Part shown: one piece after another, positions 1-6,856 of the stretch | How positions within the stretch are numbered: position 1 is the first letter of the stretch | Layout: the number at the start of each line of letters is the position of its first letter | Made by a program: the position numbers and the translations under genes | Notes under the pieces: generated by a model | The model's input: the letters and a program-made list of their open reading frames with translations, nothing else | What the model was told of the DNA's origin: nothing | Database searches by the model: none | From: DASTBU01 sp035711845 | GTDB lineage: Bacteria; Acidobacteriota; Vicinamibacteria; Vicinamibacterales; 2-12-FULL-66-21 | Direction of reading: 5' to 3' | DNA: 41,768 nt | Assembly (NCBI GenBank): GCA_035711845.1 | Contig: DASTBU010000163.1 | Coordinates: forward strand, 1 to 41,768

Positions 1-1
1 C

Positions 2-391
2 CCGGGCCGGGCCGAATGGCTGGCCGACGAGGTCGCGATCGATTTTCCCTCCGTTGCCAACGTGCTCGACTCCATGCGTCACGCTTTCTTCGGCGAGGTC
101 CCCCTCGTCAACCTCTCCGCCGAGATCATCGTCAGCCGCGACGAAGCATTCTGGGGAACGACGGTACCGCTCGGCGTGCCGTTGCGGCGCACGTGCCCGC
201 GCTGCGGCGGGCGCGGGGAAACGTGGGAGGAATACTGCGACGCCTGCGAGGGAGAAGGCGAGATCGCCGCGCCCCATCAGATGCAGCTTCGGGTCCCGGC
301 CGGTGTCCGCGAGGGCGAGCGATTCAGGTTCGCCGTGAGGCCCCCGGGCGCTCCGCACACCGTTGTCGAAGTGCGGGTCAGTATCCGCTGA
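2..391 (+). CDS. DnaJ-like chaperone, C-terminal part (5' truncated by window edge)
   Basis: The reading frame is open from the first bases of the window, so the start lies outside it. The visible 129 residues contain a reduced zinc-finger-like segment of the DnaJ type: a CPRCGGRG motif and, 11 residues later, CDACEGEG. These match the CxxCxGxG repeats that DnaJ/Hsp40 proteins use to bind Zn and unfolded substrate. The stretch after them (QLRVPAGVREGERFRF) matches the DnaJ C-terminal substrate-binding fold, in which 'V.IPaGv..G...R' is conserved. Only two of the usual four Cys repeats are present, so this is a short DnaJ-related protein rather than canonical DnaJ. Hsp70 co-chaperone function is inferred. 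The next gene starts 9 bp later. Confidence 0.7.
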   Translation, partial: PGRAEWLADEVAIDFPSVANVLDSMRHAFFGEVPLVNLSAEIIVSRDEAFWGTTVPLGVPLRRTCPRCGGRGETWEEYCDACEGEGEIAAPHQMQLRVPAGVREGERFRFAVRPPGAPHTVVEVRVSIR

Positions 392-400
392 GGCGGTCGT

Positions 401-781
401 TTGCGACCTCACGTCGCGCTTCTCGGCATTCTCCAACTGGTCTGGGGCGCCATCGCGTTTCTGCTTGGCGGCTCGACGCTGATGCTCGCCGTGGGCGCCG
501 TGGCGATCGGTCTGACGTCGAGGACCGAGGGCTTTTCTGCAGCGGCCACCGCCGCTGTCTTCGGCGTGTTCGCGGTCGCGTTGCTGCTCGGTGGCCTGGC
601 GAACGCCTGGGCCGGCGCCGCTCTCCGCCGCCAGGAGCCCTCCGGCCGAATGGTCACGCTCGGCCTGGCGGTTCCGAACCTGTTCATCCTGCCATTTGGC
701 ACCGCGCTCGGCGTGTATGCGTTCTGGGTGTTGCTGCACGAGGAGACGCGGCGGATGTTCATGAGAAAGTTGGAAGGCTGA
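401..781 (+). CDS. Small polytopic membrane protein, unknown function
   Basis: This 126-aa protein has about four hydrophobic segments (roughly residues 4-24, 26-40, 47-70 and 84-105) and a charged C-terminus. I do not recognise the family. The only upstream start in frame is a TTG at 401, because the stop of the preceding gene (389-391) is in the same frame. Starting at the first internal ATG would remove the first membrane helix. No good ribosome site is seen, which fits translational coupling to the upstream chaperone-like gene. The last codons and the stop lie inside a 14-bp direct repeat that continues into the next intergenic region. Confidence 0.55.
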   Translation: MRPHVALLGILQLVWGAIAFLLGGSTLMLAVGAVAIGLTSRTEGFSAAATAAVFGVFAVALLLGGLANAWAGAALRRQEPSGRMVTLGLAVPNLFILPFGTALGVYAFWVLLHEETRRMFMRKLEG

Positions 782-798
782 AGGTGGAAGGCTGAACG
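771..798 (+). repeat. Short tandem repeat, 2 x 14 bp (4 x 7 bp)
   Basis: TGGAAGGCTGAA occurs at 771-782 and again at 785-796. Each 14-bp copy is itself two related 7-mers (TGGAAGG and CTGAAGG/CTGAACG). The array carries the stop codon of the upstream gene and ends a few bases before the ATG of the DUF4870 gene. It belongs to the heptamer-period arrays seen elsewhere in this window. Confidence 0.6.
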
Positions 799-802
799 AC
801 TG

Positions 803-1144
803 ATGGCTCTGGAGCAGAAGCAGAAGACGGCGAGCGGGTTGGACGCCAACGTTGCGGGCGCGCTGGCGTATGCACTCGGGTGGATCACCGGCGTCGGGTT
901 CCTCCTGACCGAGCCCGAGAACAGGTTCGTCCGGTTCCACGCCGTGCAGTCCACGATCGTGTTCGGCGCCCTGAGCGTGTTGTGCATCCTGCTCCAGTCG
1001 ATTCCCCTGCTCGGGATGCTGCTCGCCGTGTTTCTCGTGATCCCCGCGTCAGCCATTCTCTGGCTGATCCTGATGTTCAAGGCCTACCAGGGCGAACTGT
1101 TCAAGCTGCCGGTTGTCGGCGACGCGGCAGAACGGAATATCTAA
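803..1144 (+). CDS. DUF4870 domain-containing membrane protein
   Basis: This 113-aa protein is typical of the DUF4870 (Tic20-like) family. A short soluble N-terminus leads into the family signature, visible here as GLDANVAGALAYALGWITG, then the ENRFVRFHAVQS segment at about residues 35-48 and two further membrane helices. Family members have three to four helices, and this length is normal. The role is not established; the fold is related to the chloroplast Tic20 import component. It starts at an ATG 21 bp after the upstream membrane protein, in the same direction, so it is probably cotranscribed. Confidence 0.85.
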   Translation: MALEQKQKTASGLDANVAGALAYALGWITGVGFLLTEPENRFVRFHAVQSTIVFGALSVLCILLQSIPLLGMLLAVFLVIPASAILWLILMFKAYQGELFKLPVVGDAAERNI

Positions 1145-1146
1145 AG

Positions 1147-1182
1147 AGTTTCCAGTTTCCAGTTTCCAGTTTCCCAGTTTCG
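1147..1182 (+). repeat. Heptamer tandem repeat, unit AGTTTCC
   Basis: About five copies of AGTTTCC in a row (1147-1153, 1154-1160, 1161-1167, 1168-1174, then degenerate copies) begin 3 bp after the stop codon of the DUF4870 gene. The same unit, in the same orientation, reappears downstream of the following mrp gene at about 2339-2357. Confidence 0.75.
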
Positions 1183-1226
1183 AGCTTTGTTTCGACGGGC
1201 GGACGGCGGGCGGCAGCCGTTCGCAG

Positions 1227-1232
1227 TACAAT
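1227..1232 (+). promoter_or_regulatory. -10-like box for mrp (TACAAT), 6 nt before ATG
   Basis: TACAAT is a near-consensus sigma-70-type -10 hexamer. It ends only 6 nt before the mrp ATG, so transcription would start at or next to the A of the start codon. No -35 consensus is visible. Compare the similarly placed boxes before pyk and the first M16 gene. Confidence 0.45.
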
Positions 1233-1238
1233 CAAAGC

Positions 1239-2318
1239 ATGCAAGTTTCAGAAACTGCGGTGCTGGAGGCACTCAGGGCGGTCCACGATCCCGACCTGCA
1301 TCGCGACATCGTGTCGCTCAAGTTCATCAAGAACCTGCGTATCGAGGATGGGCGGGTCGCCTTCTCGATCGAGCTGACGACACCGGCCTGCCCGGTCAAG
1401 GATCAGATGCGCGATCAGGCACGCGCCGCCGTGTTGGCCGTGCCGGGAGTCACCGCGGTCGATATCGAGATGACGGCCCAGGTACGATCGACGGTCGGCG
1501 CCGATCTGGGGAAGGCGCCCGTGCCGGGCGTCAAGAACATCATCGCCGTGGGGGCCGGAAAGGGCGGGGTCGGGAAGACCACCGTCGCCGTGAACCTGGC
1601 GATCGCGCTGAGCCAGTACGGGGGACGCGTGGCGATGATCGACGGCGACATCTACGGGCCGAACGTTCCCATCATGCTGGGGATCCAGACCCAGCTGACC
1701 ACCGACGGCCAGAAAATCGTTCCAGCGGAGCAGTTTGGAATCCAGCTCGTCTCGATGGCCTTCCTGACCGGCGACGATGCCCCGGTGATCTGGCGGGGTC
1801 CGATGCTGCACGGCGTGATTCAGCAGTTCTTCCGCGAGGTGCGCTGGGACAACATCGACTACCTGATCGTCGACATGCCGCCCGGCACGGGCGACGTGGC
1901 GCTCAGCCTGAGCCAGACCGTTCCGGTGTCGGGCGCCGTGGTGGTCACCACGCCGCAGACGGTTTCGGTCGCCGATTCCCGGCGGGCCATCCGGATGTAT
2001 CAGAAGCTGAACATCCCGGCACTCGGATTGATCGAGAACATGAGCCACTTCGTCTGCCCCGGATGCAACATGGAGAGCGACATCTTCGGCAAAGGGGGCG
2101 GCGAGGCCCTGGCCCAGGAGCTATCTGTGCCCTTCCTCGGCCGGATACCGATCTACCAGCCGATCCGCATCGGCGGCGATACGGGCGTGCCGATCACCGT
2201 GGGCGAGCCGCAGTCGGTTGCCGCACGCGCGTTCCGCGCAACCGCGGAGCGATTGGCGGCGCAGCTTTCAATCGCCAGCTATGCCAAGAAGGCGATTCCG
2301 CTGACGCAGGTCAGGTGA
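1239..2318 (+). CDS. mrp: Mrp/NBP35-type ATPase, iron-sulfur cluster carrier
   Basis: This 359-aa protein has the usual Mrp (ApbC/NBP35) layout. An N-terminal MIP18/DUF59 domain (about residues 1-85, with the TPACPVKD motif) is followed by a SIMIBI P-loop ATPase. The deviant Walker A GKGGVGKTT lies near residue 110, and the switch region DMPPGTGDVALS is present. The CPGC pair at residues 273 and 276 is the motif that bridges an Fe-S cluster between two subunits. Family role: ATP-dependent binding and transfer of Fe-S clusters to apoproteins in the cytoplasm. I chose the ATG at 1239 because the protein then begins as DUF59 domains usually do; the longer open frame upstream runs through the heptamer repeat. 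Heptamer arrays of one unit flank the gene on both sides. Confidence 0.93.
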   Translation: MQVSETAVLEALRAVHDPDLHRDIVSLKFIKNLRIEDGRVAFSIELTTPACPVKDQMRDQARAAVLAVPGVTAVDIEMTAQVRSTVGADLGKAPVPGVKNIIAVGAGKGGVGKTTVAVNLAIALSQYGGRVAMIDGDIYGPNVPIMLGIQTQLTTDGQKIVPAEQFGIQLVSMAFLTGDDAPVIWRGPMLHGVIQQFFREVRWDNIDYLIVDMPPGTGDVALSLSQTVPVSGAVVVTTPQTVSVADSRRAIRMYQKLNIPALGLIENMSHFVCPGCNMESDIFGKGGGEALAQELSVPFLGRIPIYQPIRIGGDTGVPITVGEPQSVAARAFRATAERLAAQLSIASYAKKAIPLTQVR

Positions 2319-2337
2319 CGGGGCCGGTTGGCATTTG

Positions 2338-2357
2338 CCAGTTTCCAGTTTCCAGTT
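2338..2357 (+). repeat. Heptamer tandem repeat, unit AGTTTCC
   Basis: About two and a half copies of the AGTTTCC unit lie between mrp and the DUF3347 gene. They match the unit and direction of the array at 1147-1182 on the other side of mrp. Confidence 0.6.
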
Positions 2358-2368
2358 GGGGCGAGTAC

Positions 2369-2812
2369 ATGAGGACGCTCTTTGCGTGTGCGGCAGCCTT
2401 CGCGATTGTCTCGAGCGGGGCCGAGGCTTCCGAAACCCTGAAAGCCGTGGTGGCCCCGTATCTCGAAGTCCAGGCGCAGCTCGCGGCCGACAAGGTTGAC
2501 GGGATCAAAGCGTCTGCTGCCGCCATCTCGACGGCCGCGTCGTCGCTCGGCAAGCCTGGCGAGGCCATCGTGGAGGCCGCAAAAGCTCTCGAGCGGGCCG
2601 CGGACCTCGAAGTGGCGCGCGAGGCGTTCGGGCCCCTGAGCGACGCGGTCATTGCAGCCGCAAAAGCCGAGGGATGGACAGGCCTCGACGACGTGAAGGT
2701 TGCGTTCTGCCCCATGGTGAACCGGTCCTGGCTGCAGAAGGGCGAGAAGATCCGCAACCCCTTCTACGGTTCCGCCATGCTCACGTGCGGAGAGATAAAG
2801 GGGAAGTTCTGA
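2369..2812 (+). CDS. DUF3347 domain-containing secreted protein
   Basis: This 147-aa protein has an N-terminal signal peptide (residues 1-19, cleavage near AEAS). It then has an alpha-helical region with the DUF3347 pattern 'yL..qa.La.Dk..g.kasA..i'. The C-terminal end reads CPMVNRSWLQ...IRNPFYGSAMLTCGE, which is the hallmark of the family. DUF3347 proteins are periplasmic or surface proteins, often found as domains or neighbours of CusB-type heavy-metal efflux adaptors. The two Cys and the Met residues are plausible metal ligands, but function is inferred. Its stop codon is the first base triplet of a heptamer array. The cus operon lies 18 kb away. Confidence 0.82.
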   Translation: MRTLFACAAAFAIVSSGAEASETLKAVVAPYLEVQAQLAADKVDGIKASAAAISTAASSLGKPGEAIVEAAKALERAADLEVAREAFGPLSDAVIAAAKAEGWTGLDDVKVAFCPMVNRSWLQKGEKIRNPFYGSAMLTCGEIKGKF

Positions 2813-2838
2813 ATGTTGAATGCTGAATGCTGAATTGG
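2811..2838 (+). repeat. Heptamer tandem repeat, unit GAATGCT (left arm)
   Basis: GAATGTT, GAATGCT, GAATGCT and GAATTGG follow directly from the TGA stop of the DUF3347 gene. The unit is the reverse complement of the array at 2878-2925, so the two arrays form inverted arms between convergent genes. Confidence 0.8.
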
Positions 2839-2877
2839 GGGGTCTGAGCCGGTCGACGGGCTTCGACGTGGCTCGCG

Positions 2878-2925
2878 CATTCAGCATCATTCAGCATCAT
2901 TCAGCATTCAGCAATCAGCATTCAG
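2878..2925 (+). repeat. Heptamer tandem repeat, unit CATTCAG (right arm)
   Basis: CATTCAG occurs at 2878, 2888, 2898, 2905 and 2919, with a CAATCAG variant at 2912. Extra CAT triplets sit after the first two copies. The array ends 5 bp before the TonB receptor stop codon. It is the inverted complement of the array at 2811. Confidence 0.8.
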
Positions 2926-2930
2926 CACTC

Positions 2931-5330
2931 TCAGAACCCAACCTTGATCCCGGCGTGCACGAGTCGCGGCGCGCCCGGCAGAATCCCTCTCGAGCGATCC
3001 ACGATGACGAGGCGGTCGAAGGCGTTCTTGACCGCGACGAACAGCGTCAGTCTTCTTGACGCTGGATAGTTTGCCGCCGCATTCCAGAGCGTGTACGACG
3101 GCAGCAGCCCGCGCTGGCCGTCGGGTGTTGGCGCAACAGTGTTCAGGTCGTCGCCGAACTGCTCGCCCGTCATGACGGCTTCGACACTCAGGTCGAGCCC
3201 GCTCGCGTGGACGGCGCCGAGCGTCGATGTGAGCAGATGTCGCGGCGCGTACGGCAGCCGATTCCCTGACACTGATGTCGTGTGGAATCCCGGAACGCTG
3301 CTGAAGCGCTGGCTCTCGAAGCGTGCAATCGGGAGCCATGTATACGCGATGCGAGAGTAGAAGTTGAGCCGCGACGGACGCCAGCCAGCCGAGTCGAGGC
3401 GCGCGCTGACCTCGAAGCCCTGATGGAGCGTCGCCCCCGCGTTGGTCAGCGTCGATCCGACACCGCCGGCGAGCGTCGCGGGAATGATCTGGTTCTCGTA
3501 GTCGAGCCTGAAGAACGCCGCCTCGGCGTGGACGCCCGGCATCACGCGGCCGCGCATACCAGCCTCGTAGTTCCAGCTCCGTTCCGGATCCAGATCGATG
3601 ACACCTCCGGTCGAGTTGTTGATGACGTCCTCGGTGCGGGGCGGCGTGAAGCCGCGGTGAACCCCCGTGAAGACAGTGAGCTCCGCGCCCGGGCTGAACG
3701 CCGCCCCCACGCCCGGAATGATCTCGGTCAGTTCGGTGCTGCCCGTGACGCCGGCGAGCCGGTTGGTGCGCTCGTAATCGACGCGTTCGATCCGCACCCC
3801 TGGCGTCACGCTCCAGGCGCCGGCAAGAAAGCGATTCTGGACGAAGCCGGAGTAGGCCAGGTTCTGCCGTTCGTTGTTCTCGACCAGCGCGCCGCTGCGC
3901 GCATCCGGGGAGGCCCCGTTCTCCTGACGCCGCTCCTGGTCTTCGGCGTGGAGCCGCACGCCGAAGTCCGTTTCGTTGACGATCGGGCCGAGGCGGCTGA
4001 ACGCCCGCAGGCGGGGTTCGACCCCCCACACCACGTAGCGGCGCAGGCGCCCCTCGTTGCCGCAAGTGGTGTTCAGGTTCGCCATGCCGCCGCAGGCGGG
4101 ATCGGACGCGTCATTGGGCCGCTGCGACGAGTTACTCGACTGCCTCCACCAGTGCCGGCGGAAGCTCGACGAGTAGACGTTCGTCGTCGCCACCAGGGAG
4201 TCGCTGATGCTGAAGGCATGCGTGGCGGAAAGGCCGAATCGATCGGCGTAGAAGAAATCGTTCTGGAAGGGATTCTGTCGGGGGTTCGACCGATATTCGT
4301 CTTCCCGGAGGCCCGAGTACGTGATGTTCGAATCCTCGCCGTAGTAACTGGCGCGCACCGTGAGCACGTGCGCGCTGGCCAGCCGCGACACGAGCTTCGC
4401 ATTCACGTCGTTGAGCTCGGACGAGATGTGGTCTCGTGCACCGTCACCCTGCTTTCGCATGAAGTCCAGCAGCAGGCCCGTGCGGCCAATCGTGGTGCCC
4501 CAGCCTCCCTGGGCATTGAAGTAGTCGCGGTTGCCCGCCGCCACGGTTGCGACGCCGCGCGAGCGGCCGGGCGGCGCCGGGGTGACGTAATTGATCACGC
4601 CGCCCACGGTCATGGGACCGTATGCGATCTGGCCCGCTCCTTTCAGCAGCTCGATTCGCTCGAACCGCTCGATGGGCGGATGATAGTAGGACGCGTTGTC
4701 GCCATAGGGCGCATAGGTGAGCGGAATGCCGTCTTCGAGCAGCAGAACGCGGGAGGATCGGGTGGGGTTCAGGCCGCGCACGCCGATGTTGGGACGCAGG
4801 CCGAAGCCCTCCTCGTCGCGGACGTGCACTCCGGAGGCCTTGCGCAAGACTTCCGCCGTCGTGAAGACGCGCCGGTTCTCGAGCTCAGCCAGGTCGAGGA
4901 TTTCCACGCTGCCGGGAATGCGCCGTGCGGCATCGTGGCCGGCAATCACGCGGTCGGGCACGACCTGTACGAGCTCGTTCAATCCGCCGATTTCCAGGGT
5001 GACGTCAACACGGGCGTGCTCGCCTGGCCCGAGGGCCACCTCCATGTTGCGCGGAGCGAATCCAGCGCCCTCGACGGTGATCTGAACTCGACCTGGTGCG
5101 AGCCGATCCAAGCGGAACCGGCCACTGGCGTCCGACACGGCTGTCGAGACCGTCCCGTCCGCCGTCCGAATCACCACCGCCGCGGCGGGGACGACCGCGC
5201 CGCTAGCGTCGAGAATCCGGCCGGACAAGGCACCCATCTGGGCGGCGGTGTCAGGAGTCTGGGCACCAGCCACGGAGGTCGCTGCGAGAGAGAGACAGAA
5301 CAAAAGGGCTGAAACCGGACGGCAGGGCAT
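2931..5330 (-). CDS. TonB-dependent outer-membrane receptor (FecA-like)
   Basis: This 799-aa protein begins with a signal peptide (residues 1-24, cleavage after VAGA). A carboxypeptidase-regulatory-like beta-sandwich follows (about 34-110: GRILDASGAVVPAA...GRFRLDRLAPG). Then comes the plug domain (about 135-250, with GLRPNIGVRGLNP, LLEDGIPLTYAPYG and GAGQIAYGPMTVGGVINY) and a 22-strand-type barrel ending in GIKVGF. The plug most resembles the FecA/iron-citrate group, so a ferric-chelate substrate is likely but unproven. Import would need TonB-ExbBD, not encoded here. The ATG at 5330 was chosen because the signal peptide starts there; an in-frame extension to 5438 would run through the promoter. 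The promoter contains two palindromes, suggesting metal-responsive control. Confidence 0.92.
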   Translation of the reverse strand: MPCRPVSALLFCLSLAATSVAGAQTPDTAAQMGALSGRILDASGAVVPAAAVVIRTADGTVSTAVSDASGRFRLDRLAPGRVQITVEGAGFAPRNMEVALGPGEHARVDVTLEIGGLNELVQVVPDRVIAGHDAARRIPGSVEILDLAELENRRVFTTAEVLRKASGVHVRDEEGFGLRPNIGVRGLNPTRSSRVLLLEDGIPLTYAPYGDNASYYHPPIERFERIELLKGAGQIAYGPMTVGGVINYVTPAPPGRSRGVATVAAGNRDYFNAQGGWGTTIGRTGLLLDFMRKQGDGARDHISSELNDVNAKLVSRLASAHVLTVRASYYGEDSNITYSGLREDEYRSNPRQNPFQNDFFYADRFGLSATHAFSISDSLVATTNVYSSSFRRHWWRQSSNSSQRPNDASDPACGGMANLNTTCGNEGRLRRYVVWGVEPRLRAFSRLGPIVNETDFGVRLHAEDQERRQENGASPDARSGALVENNERQNLAYSGFVQNRFLAGAWSVTPGVRIERVDYERTNRLAGVTGSTELTEIIPGVGAAFSPGAELTVFTGVHRGFTPPRTEDVINNSTGGVIDLDPERSWNYEAGMRGRVMPGVHAEAAFFRLDYENQIIPATLAGGVGSTLTNAGATLHQGFEVSARLDSAGWRPSRLNFYSRIAYTWLPIARFESQRFSSVPGFHTTSVSGNRLPYAPRHLLTSTLGAVHASGLDLSVEAVMTGEQFGDDLNTVAPTPDGQRGLLPSYTLWNAAANYPASRRLTLFVAVKNAFDRLVIVDRSRGILPGAPRLVHAGIKVGF

Positions 5331-5382
5331 CGCTGCACCTCGAACGGTCAGGCGGCTCCGGGCTACCTGACTCCACTCATTT

Positions 5383-5398
5383 TTGAGACTGATCTCAA
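5383..5398. promoter_or_regulatory. Palindromic operator TTGAGA-N4-TCTCAA
   Basis: This is a perfect 6-bp inverted repeat with a CTGA spacer. It lies about 5-20 nt downstream of the predicted receptor transcription start and 53 nt before the ATG. That position suits a repressor. The regulator is not known; an iron- or metal-sensing repressor is an inference from the regulated gene. Confidence 0.55.
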
Positions 5399-5410
5399 GA
5401 TCTGCCCCAG

Positions 5411-5438
5411 CGTATATCCGACTAAATTGGTCGGTCAA
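5411..5438 (-). promoter_or_regulatory. Promoter of the TonB receptor with a second palindrome
   Basis: On the minus strand, TTGACC (complement of 5433-5438) and TATACG (5411-5416) form -35 and -10 boxes with a 16-bp spacer. The spacer and -35 contain a perfect inverted repeat CCGAC-N7-GTCGG at 5418-5434. Its A/T-rich centre recalls the pseudo-palindromes bound by Rrf2-family iron-sulfur regulators; that comparison is from memory. The leader to the ATG would be about 70 nt and includes the second operator at 5383-5398. Confidence 0.55.
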
Positions 5439-5511
5439 GTCTCGAGGTGATATGCGTAGCGGGTGCCAGATCCAAACTGGCTGGTTTTATTGGATTTTTT
5501 GCTGAGGAACG

Positions 5512-5533
5512 AAAAAAACGGCGCTGGCTGCCG
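5512..5533 (-). terminator. Rho-independent terminator of the MFS gene
   Basis: On the minus strand the sequence reads CGGC-AGCCAGC-GCCG followed by seven T, a GC stem-loop and U-tract 9 bp after the MFS stop codon. It separates the MFS transcript from the receptor promoter, so the two genes are separate units. Confidence 0.75.
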
Positions 5534-5541
5534 AAATCCCG

Positions 5542-6804
5542 TCAGTGAGACTGACTCGCAAGTCGGCGCATGGCGATGGCGCCCAGGATCGGGCCCGGGA
5601 CCAGCGCCAGGAAGGCCCACCGCCAGCCCACCTCTGCAGCGACCCCCGGCAGCAGCCGCATGCTGACCATCGTCAGCAGGAACCCCACACACGTCTGGAG
5701 GGTCAGCGCGGTGCCGACCTGGGTCCGCGGGCTGAATTCAGCGACGAGCGCCGAAAACTGTGCGGAGTCCGCCACGATGGAGAAGCCCCAGACGATGCCC
5801 AGGAGCAGGAGCGCCGGCAGCGGCGCGCCGAAGACGAACCCCGCCAGCACGCAACAGCTTGCGCTCACAGCCATCGCGCCCCCCGCGACCCGGGCCTTTC
5901 CCCACTCGTCGGCCCAGCGCCCGGCCAGCACGCAGCCGACTGCACCGCTGGCGATGCTGACGAAAGCCACGAGCGAACCTACGCGTCCAGCAGGCCAGCC
6001 AGATCCGGCGAGAGAGGCCGTAGCGAACACCGGAATCCACGTCCACATGGCGTACAACTCCCACATGTGGCCCAGATAGCCGAGCGTGGCCATCCGTACG
6101 CCCCGATTCCGAACGACCGCGGCGAGCGCATGCGGATCGAACGGGGCCGACGCGCTGACGTACGGACCGTCCTTCACGGCCGCGCCGACGATGGCGGCGC
6201 CGAGGAGCGCGAGGGCCGACGAAGCGACCAACATCGATCGCCACGAGACGCTGGCGGTGCCCCAGGCCAGCAGGTGGGGAAAGGCCGATCCGACCGTCAA
6301 GGCTCCCACGACCACTCCGAGCGCGGTGCCACGCCGGTCGAGGAACCATCCGGCGGCGATCTTCAGCCCGGGCGGGTACACACATGCGAGTGCGACGCCG
6401 GTCGCGAAGCGGAGCGCGATGATTACCCACGCGGATTCGGCAAAGGCGATCGCACCGTTCGCCACGGCTCCAGCGATACAGCCCATGGCGAAGAGCCGCC
6501 TCGCGTTGAACACGTCAGCGAGATTCAGGATGGCGCTGATGAGCGTGCCTGCGACGAATCCGCCCTGCACCGCCATCGTGAGCCACGCCGTGCCGCCGCT
6601 CGTGATCGAGAACTCGGTCGCAAGCGCAGGCGCGGCGGCGGTGGCCGAGAACCAGAGCGTCATCCCGAAGAACTGCCCTGCGGCGATGAGCAGGAGCATT
6701 CGCCCGGCGGGATGCCGCGATGGAGACGAGAGAAGCGCCGGAGTCTCCATGCCGCGAGCGGACTCCGGGCCGAGGATGGCGGACGGCTGACGGCGGAGAG
6801 GCAT
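5542..6804 (-). CDS. MFS transporter, 12 transmembrane segments
   Basis: This 420-aa integral membrane protein has the two six-helix halves of the major facilitator superfamily. After a 35-residue polar N-terminus the first helix begins at about LLLIAAGQFFGMTLWFSA. The second half begins near residue 215 (a soluble loop with KDGPYVSASAPFDPHALAAVVRN precedes it). Loop 2-3 has the degenerate A-motif region (NLADVFNARRLF), and a second copy (GRWADEWGKARVAG) occurs after helix 8. Substrate cannot be read from the sequence. Starts at 6804 and at 6750 (METPALL) are both possible; neither has a convincing ribosome site. The gene is divergent from the M16 peptidase operon and ends in its own terminator. 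Confidence 0.85.
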   Translation of the reverse strand: MPLRRQPSAILGPESARGMETPALLSSPSRHPAGRMLLLIAAGQFFGMTLWFSATAAAPALATEFSITSGGTAWLTMAVQGGFVAGTLISAILNLADVFNARRLFAMGCIAGAVANGAIAFAESAWVIIALRFATGVALACVYPPGLKIAAGWFLDRRGTALGVVVGALTVGSAFPHLLAWGTASVSWRSMLVASSALALLGAAIVGAAVKDGPYVSASAPFDPHALAAVVRNRGVRMATLGYLGHMWELYAMWTWIPVFATASLAGSGWPAGRVGSLVAFVSIASGAVGCVLAGRWADEWGKARVAGGAMAVSASCCVLAGFVFGAPLPALLLLGIVWGFSIVADSAQFSALVAEFSPRTQVGTALTLQTCVGFLLTMVSMRLLPGVAAEVGWRWAFLALVPGPILGAIAMRRLASQSH

Positions 6805-6835
6805 GAGTGTTGTTTACGATGGGCCAAATAGCCGA

Positions 6836-6841
6836 TACGAT
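6836..6841 (+). promoter_or_regulatory. -10-like box TACGAT before the M16 operon
   Basis: TACGAT ends 6 nt before an in-frame GTG (6848) and 15 nt before the ATG (6857) of the first M16 peptidase. If the GTG is used, the mRNA would be leaderless. A second similar box (TTTACGAT) lies at 6813-6820. Confidence 0.4.
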
Positions 6842-6856
6842 TCAACTGTGCCGGTC

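Larger units (their letters stand above)
2811..2930. terminator. Probable bidirectional terminator made of inverted repeat arrays
   Basis: Array 2811-2838 (GAATGCT units) can pair with array 2878-2925 (CATTCAG units) around a loop of about 40 nt. The stem would hold two to three uninterrupted heptamers. It fills exactly the space between the stop of the DUF3347 gene (plus) and the stop of the TonB receptor (minus), so either transcript would end in this structure. There is no U-run, so termination rather than RNA stabilisation is inferred. Confidence 0.45.

Noticed and set aside
1187..2315. Long open frame overlapping mrp on the same strand
   Set aside because: Only its last part (2369-2812) encodes a real protein (DUF3347) with its own ATG and signal peptide; the rest is an out-of-frame shadow of mrp.
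2878..2925. Possible CRISPR array
   Set aside because: Units are 7 bp with no unique spacers of 25-40 bp and no cas genes; it is a short tandem repeat.
2908..5312. Several long frames on both strands across the TonB receptor gene
   Set aside because: Their products are Arg/Ala-rich and lack recognisable domains; the receptor on the minus strand explains the whole stretch.
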